This document shows positions 60,540 to 64,000 of a stretch of 64,000 bases of DNA, piece after piece. Each line of letters opens with the position of its first letter. Positions within the stretch are counted from its first letter, which is position 1. The DNA is taken from contig CAWEVI010000010.1 in assembly GCA_963812475.1 (NCBI GenBank), positions 1 to 64,000 of the forward strand, read 5' to 3'. This DNA is from JAMXLO01 sp963812475 (lineage in GTDB: Bacteria > Pseudomonadota > Alphaproteobacteria > Acetobacterales > Acetobacteraceae). The position numbers were made by a program, and so were the translations under genes. The notes beneath the pieces are model-generated. The model had not been told where the DNA came from, did not search any database, and saw nothing but the letters and a program-made list of their open reading frames with translations.

Positions 60540-62573
60540 TCAGGAGAACGGTGGCGTGCCGACGTCCCAGCGGATCATCATCGCATGGTCCTCGTGCACG
60601 ACGTTGTGGCAGTGCATCACGTAGCGTCCCTGCATGTCGCGGAAGCGGAAGAAGATCCGAACCTCGTTGTTGAAGTTCAGCGGAACCACGTCCCGTCGGG
60701 CGTAATCGATGGTGCCGTTGACCTGCGGGTTGATCTTGCTACCCGGCACGATCTGCGGGATCGTCACGCCATCGCGCGTCAGCACACGGTGCTCCTCGAA
60801 GTGGATATGCACCGGGTGTCGCCAACTGCCACCCGAGTTCTGAATGATCCAGACCTCTTCGGATTCTTGTGCGGGATTGTCGCTGACGACGTCCGGATCG
60901 AAGAACTGGCCGTTGACCTGCCAGGCACCGCCGCCTCGTTCGAAGTTCCAGGTACGGGTCTTCAGCGTTGCGGCAAGTTTCTGCAGGGCAGCGAAATCGG
61001 GATCGGGCAGAGGTCGCAGTGGGATGCCGATGATGCCGCCCCCACTGCCTTTCGAAGGATCGACGCTGGGATCGGACACCGTCCCGCCGGTCAGGTTGAT
61101 CTGCACGATCGGTGTTCCCGGCGTGAGAATGTTGCCGGTAGGCCCGCGGCCATTCACCTGCTCAAGCCGGTTGACGAGGTACAGGCGGGACGCGGTGATC
61201 TTACTGAAATCGACAATGATATCGGCGCGTTCGGCCACGCCCAGGCGCACGCTGCTGACCTGCACCGCGTTCGGCAACAGGTTGCCGTCGGTTGAGATCT
61301 GCCAGAATGGCAGGAAGTTCGTGCCGTCGAACAGCCAGAACTCGTACCAGCGCGACGGTCCGGGATTGTAGAGCCGGAAGCGGTAGCGGCGCTTGCTGAC
61401 GTTCAGGAACGGCTGGATCGCCCCGTTCGCGCAGAACTTGTCGCCAAGAATGCCATCGAGGTCGAACAGGTCGAACACCGTTTGGAAGTTCTGGTCGAAC
61501 AGGAAGTCATTGAAGAAGATCGGGATGTCGAACTGCCCGCTCGGCAGATGCAGCGCATTTGGATTTGGATCGTTTTCGTTGCCGGAATCCAGGGCGTCGA
61601 ACAGATTGTAACACCCGAACATCCCTTTGTAGACGTTCTGCGCGGTGAAATCCAGGTGGTGGTCATGGTACCAGAGCGAGCCCAATGCCTCGGTCGGGTC
61701 GCCCGCGGGGGTGGCAATGCTGTTTCCGGCGGCGTTGCCCAGTTTCGTGTAACCCGCATAGACGTTGGGATAATGCTGGTCTCTGAAACCAAGCGGATTG
61801 ACCGGCAGTTTGGTTGTCGGATCGATGGGGCCGGTATCGGCGCTCGAGTTGAAGAAGTCGACCGGGTTGCCGTCGCTCTCGAACGGCGTATGGCCGTTAT
61901 GCAGATGGGTGGTTATCTCGGCGATGCCATAGGCCTGCGGCACCTTGACCGACGGCAGGTTGTTCTGGAACCGCACCAGCACCGGTTCGCCATAGGTGGC
62001 GCGGATGAGCGGGCCGGGAACCTGGCCGTCGAAGCCCCAGACGGTAGTGGGCCCATAGGCGGGATTGAAGGTCTGCGAGGACTGTTTCATGTCGAGTTGG
62101 TAGAACTTCCGCGGTACGAAACTGCCGGATATTCCAGGCCCGAAGACAACCTGGCCATTGACGTTGGTAGCGCTGAAGAATTGCTGCGGGACCCGTTTCG
62201 TCGCCCCGTCGATTATGCTGGTGCCGTCGGGCGGGACAATTTTCGTCGGGACACCGTTCGGACCGTCCGGACCGGCGGTCATCGCGTTGGGGTCAACCGA
62301 TACCTTCACCGGCAGGATCGGCATCGGTTGCACCCACGGCGTGCTCGTCGGACTTGGCGGGCCATCGACGCCCTGGACGGCATTTATGCTGCCGTCATCG
62401 GCGAGCGCCTGACCCCAGCGGGCGCTCAGTCCCTGCTTGACGATGAGCGTGCCTCCGGCCGTCAGCAGCCCCAGGCGCATCATCTCGCGCCGGTTTAACT
62501 TTGCTCTGACGATTTCCTGGCGGTTCTTCTGCGCCGTCAGAGCCAGCTTATCTTTCCAACTTGCCACGTGCAT
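60540..62573 (-). CDS. Multicopper oxidase
   Basis: A 677-residue periplasmic oxidase. A twin-arginine signal is likely (NRREMMRLGLLTAGGTLI, RR at about 28-29). Copper ligands: HLHNGH (about 223-228), WYHDHH (301-306), HPVHIHFEEH and the C-terminal HCHNVVHEDHAMM, giving the type 1 site with a Met axial ligand, plus the type 2/3 cluster. The overall plan resembles bilirubin oxidase/CotA- and CumA-like enzymes. Candidate starts are the ATG at 62588, the ATG at 62573 and a GTG at 62567, which has GGGGA at the best spacing. Substrate (metal, phenol or other) unknown. Confidence 0.9.
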   Translation of the reverse strand: MHVASWKDKLALTAQKNRQEIVRAKLNRREMMRLGLLTAGGTLIVKQGLSARWGQALADDGSINAVQGVDGPPSPTSTPWVQPMPILPVKVSVDPNAMTAGPDGPNGVPTKIVPPDGTSIIDGATKRVPQQFFSATNVNGQVVFGPGISGSFVPRKFYQLDMKQSSQTFNPAYGPTTVWGFDGQVPGPLIRATYGEPVLVRFQNNLPSVKVPQAYGIAEITTHLHNGHTPFESDGNPVDFFNSSADTGPIDPTTKLPVNPLGFRDQHYPNVYAGYTKLGNAAGNSIATPAGDPTEALGSLWYHDHHLDFTAQNVYKGMFGCYNLFDALDSGNENDPNPNALHLPSGQFDIPIFFNDFLFDQNFQTVFDLFDLDGILGDKFCANGAIQPFLNVSKRRYRFRLYNPGPSRWYEFWLFDGTNFLPFWQISTDGNLLPNAVQVSSVRLGVAERADIIVDFSKITASRLYLVNRLEQVNGRGPTGNILTPGTPIVQINLTGGTVSDPSVDPSKGSGGGIIGIPLRPLPDPDFAALQKLAATLKTRTWNFERGGGAWQVNGQFFDPDVVSDNPAQESEEVWIIQNSGGSWRHPVHIHFEEHRVLTRDGVTIPQIVPGSKINPQVNGTIDYARRDVVPLNFNNEVRIFFRFRDMQGRYVMHCHNVVHEDHAMMIRWDVGTPPFS

Positions 62574-62627
62574 TCCCCTTTTTGACATTTCGGCACGACA
62601 CGATTTCTGGCATTTTTATTATGTTTC

Positions 62628-62657
62628 ATTATAGGAACGATACCGCGCAATACTTTC
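62628..62657 (-). promoter_or_regulatory. Candidate promoter of the multicopper oxidase gene
   Basis: Reading leftwards, a perfect -10 TATAAT lies at 62633-62628, about 40 bp before the 62588 ATG. The region 17-18 bp upstream (GAAAGT or AAAGTA) is a poor -35, so activation by a regulator is possible. Confidence 0.4.
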
Positions 62658-63404
62658 CGCTGACCGCATGAACGTGATGCGCGGCCCGGTGTCATTCCGT
62701 GAACGGTTACCGAATAAAAGAAGTATGATATCCCTGGTTTTGGGACATCCAACGCGGCTAACGCTTTATAAGCCGCAATATTCCATTGCCATCCTGCCCA
62801 TTTCAATCACTAAACCGTGACTATCGTCCAGAAAAGTAGTAATTTCCCTTAACCTGTCGCGGTACCGGTCCTCGCGTTTCAGGCGGTCCGAGGCGCACAG
62901 TTCAACCTTTCCAAGCATTGATGGAAAGTCGACTGGCTTCGCCGTCCGCTATTTCCAGACGAATGCATGGTGTTTTGGCTTCTCTGGAGACATTTCGCCG
63001 ATTCCCTTACCTGACTATCAACTACAGACGCCCACTAGCAGGACGTGTTCATCCCATTGTCTCACAGTGACCAATACCAGAGCCCAATACTATCGTATTT
63101 ATACAGAGATAACGTTACTCTGTTGGTTAGTCAGCCACTGATACCCGCGCGATCGGCACGGTGTCAGCTCCACACAAGTGGATACAAAAAATGATTGTAT
63201 AGCCAGATTATTGGGATATTGTGTGCTACCGCAGCGCGAAATCGCCCTCGCAGGCCACGGAATAACCAAAGTCCTGCCATATTTCTACCTTGAGCACACA
63301 CTGCATCAATCACGATGCAGTGAAATGTATTAATAAATGGAACAGCTGCGGAGATCGACGCTTCCGCTTGATCGCTGCGGCAACAAACAGCGCCCCACGG
63401 ACGA
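62658..63404. other. AT-richer intergenic region between livF and the multicopper oxidase gene
   Basis: About 750 bp with no supported gene on either strand. It contains the inverted repeat at 63299-63322. Composition is clearly less GC-rich than neighbouring genes. No RNA gene was recognised. Confidence 0.5.
63299..63322. repeat. Perfect 9-bp inverted repeat downstream of livF
   Basis: CACTGCATC (63299-63307), a 6-nt loop, GATGCAGTG (63314-63322). It lies 83 bp past the livF stop. No U-run, so its role (terminator, operator or chance) is open. Confidence 0.4.

Positions 63405-64000
<596 letters not shown>

Overview
The window is a high-GC alphaproteobacterial chromosome segment. The 16S gene has the sequence character of Rhodospirillales/Acetobacteraceae, and the 16S-Ile-Ala-23S-5S-fMet order is typical of alphaproteobacteria. 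Genus cannot be fixed from the window alone. Genes are tightly packed, with many 4-bp ATGA/GTGA stop-start overlaps.

Layout. 1-4.7 kb: the start of an HMG-CoA lyase running off the left edge, an isocitrate lyase/PEP mutase family enzyme, a frameshifted NHL-type beta-propeller gene, then a coupled SIS-domain sugar isomerase and nucleotide-sugar epimerase. 5.2-10.6 kb: a complete rRNA operon ending in tRNA-fMet. 10.6-18.6 kb: an accessory stretch with a large secreted CxxCH/beta-propeller protein, a small exported protein, an MBL-fold hydrolase, an intact IS630-type element, an acetyltransferase, and decayed IS6-like and unidentified coding fragments. 18.6-30.1 kb: a catabolic block with a DadA-like oxidase, two luciferase-like flavin monooxygenases, a gentisate-dioxygenase-like cupin, an IclR regulator, two Baeyer-Villiger monooxygenases, an esterase of the HSL family and a tautomerase. 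An internally deleted IS3 relic lies near its end. 30.3-31.9 kb: a CadC/TolB/TPR regulator. 32.5-39.0 kb: a complete suf operon (rrf2-sufBCDS-sufU-sufT-sufA). 39.0-46.5 kb: a PhyH-type dioxygenase, an RNA uridine methyltransferase, a frameshifted glutaryl-CoA-type dehydrogenase coupled to a DEAD-box helicase, a YYPPP-repeat secreted protein and a GH15 hydrolase. 46.7-50.4 kb: phnCDEE phosphonate/phosphite-type ABC transporter. 50.4-62.6 kb, all leftward: multicopper oxidase, SCO protein, NodT-type outer-membrane factor, membrane-fusion protein and two RND pumps (Mdt-type). 63.4-64.0 kb: the end of livF, running off the right edge.

Working together. The suf genes form one translationally coupled Fe-S assembly operon with its own Rrf2 regulator. 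The BVMO-LLM-BVMO-esterase row fits oxidation of a ketone to an ester or lactone followed by hydrolysis, under IclR control; the substrate is unknown. The Mdt-type genes would make one tripartite pump preceded by two copper proteins. I found no defence system, CRISPR array or prophage. The most unusual items are the two-BVMO cluster, the orphan secreted haem/propeller protein, the IS relics, palindromic repeats built into gene edges, and two single-base frameshifts in otherwise intact genes.
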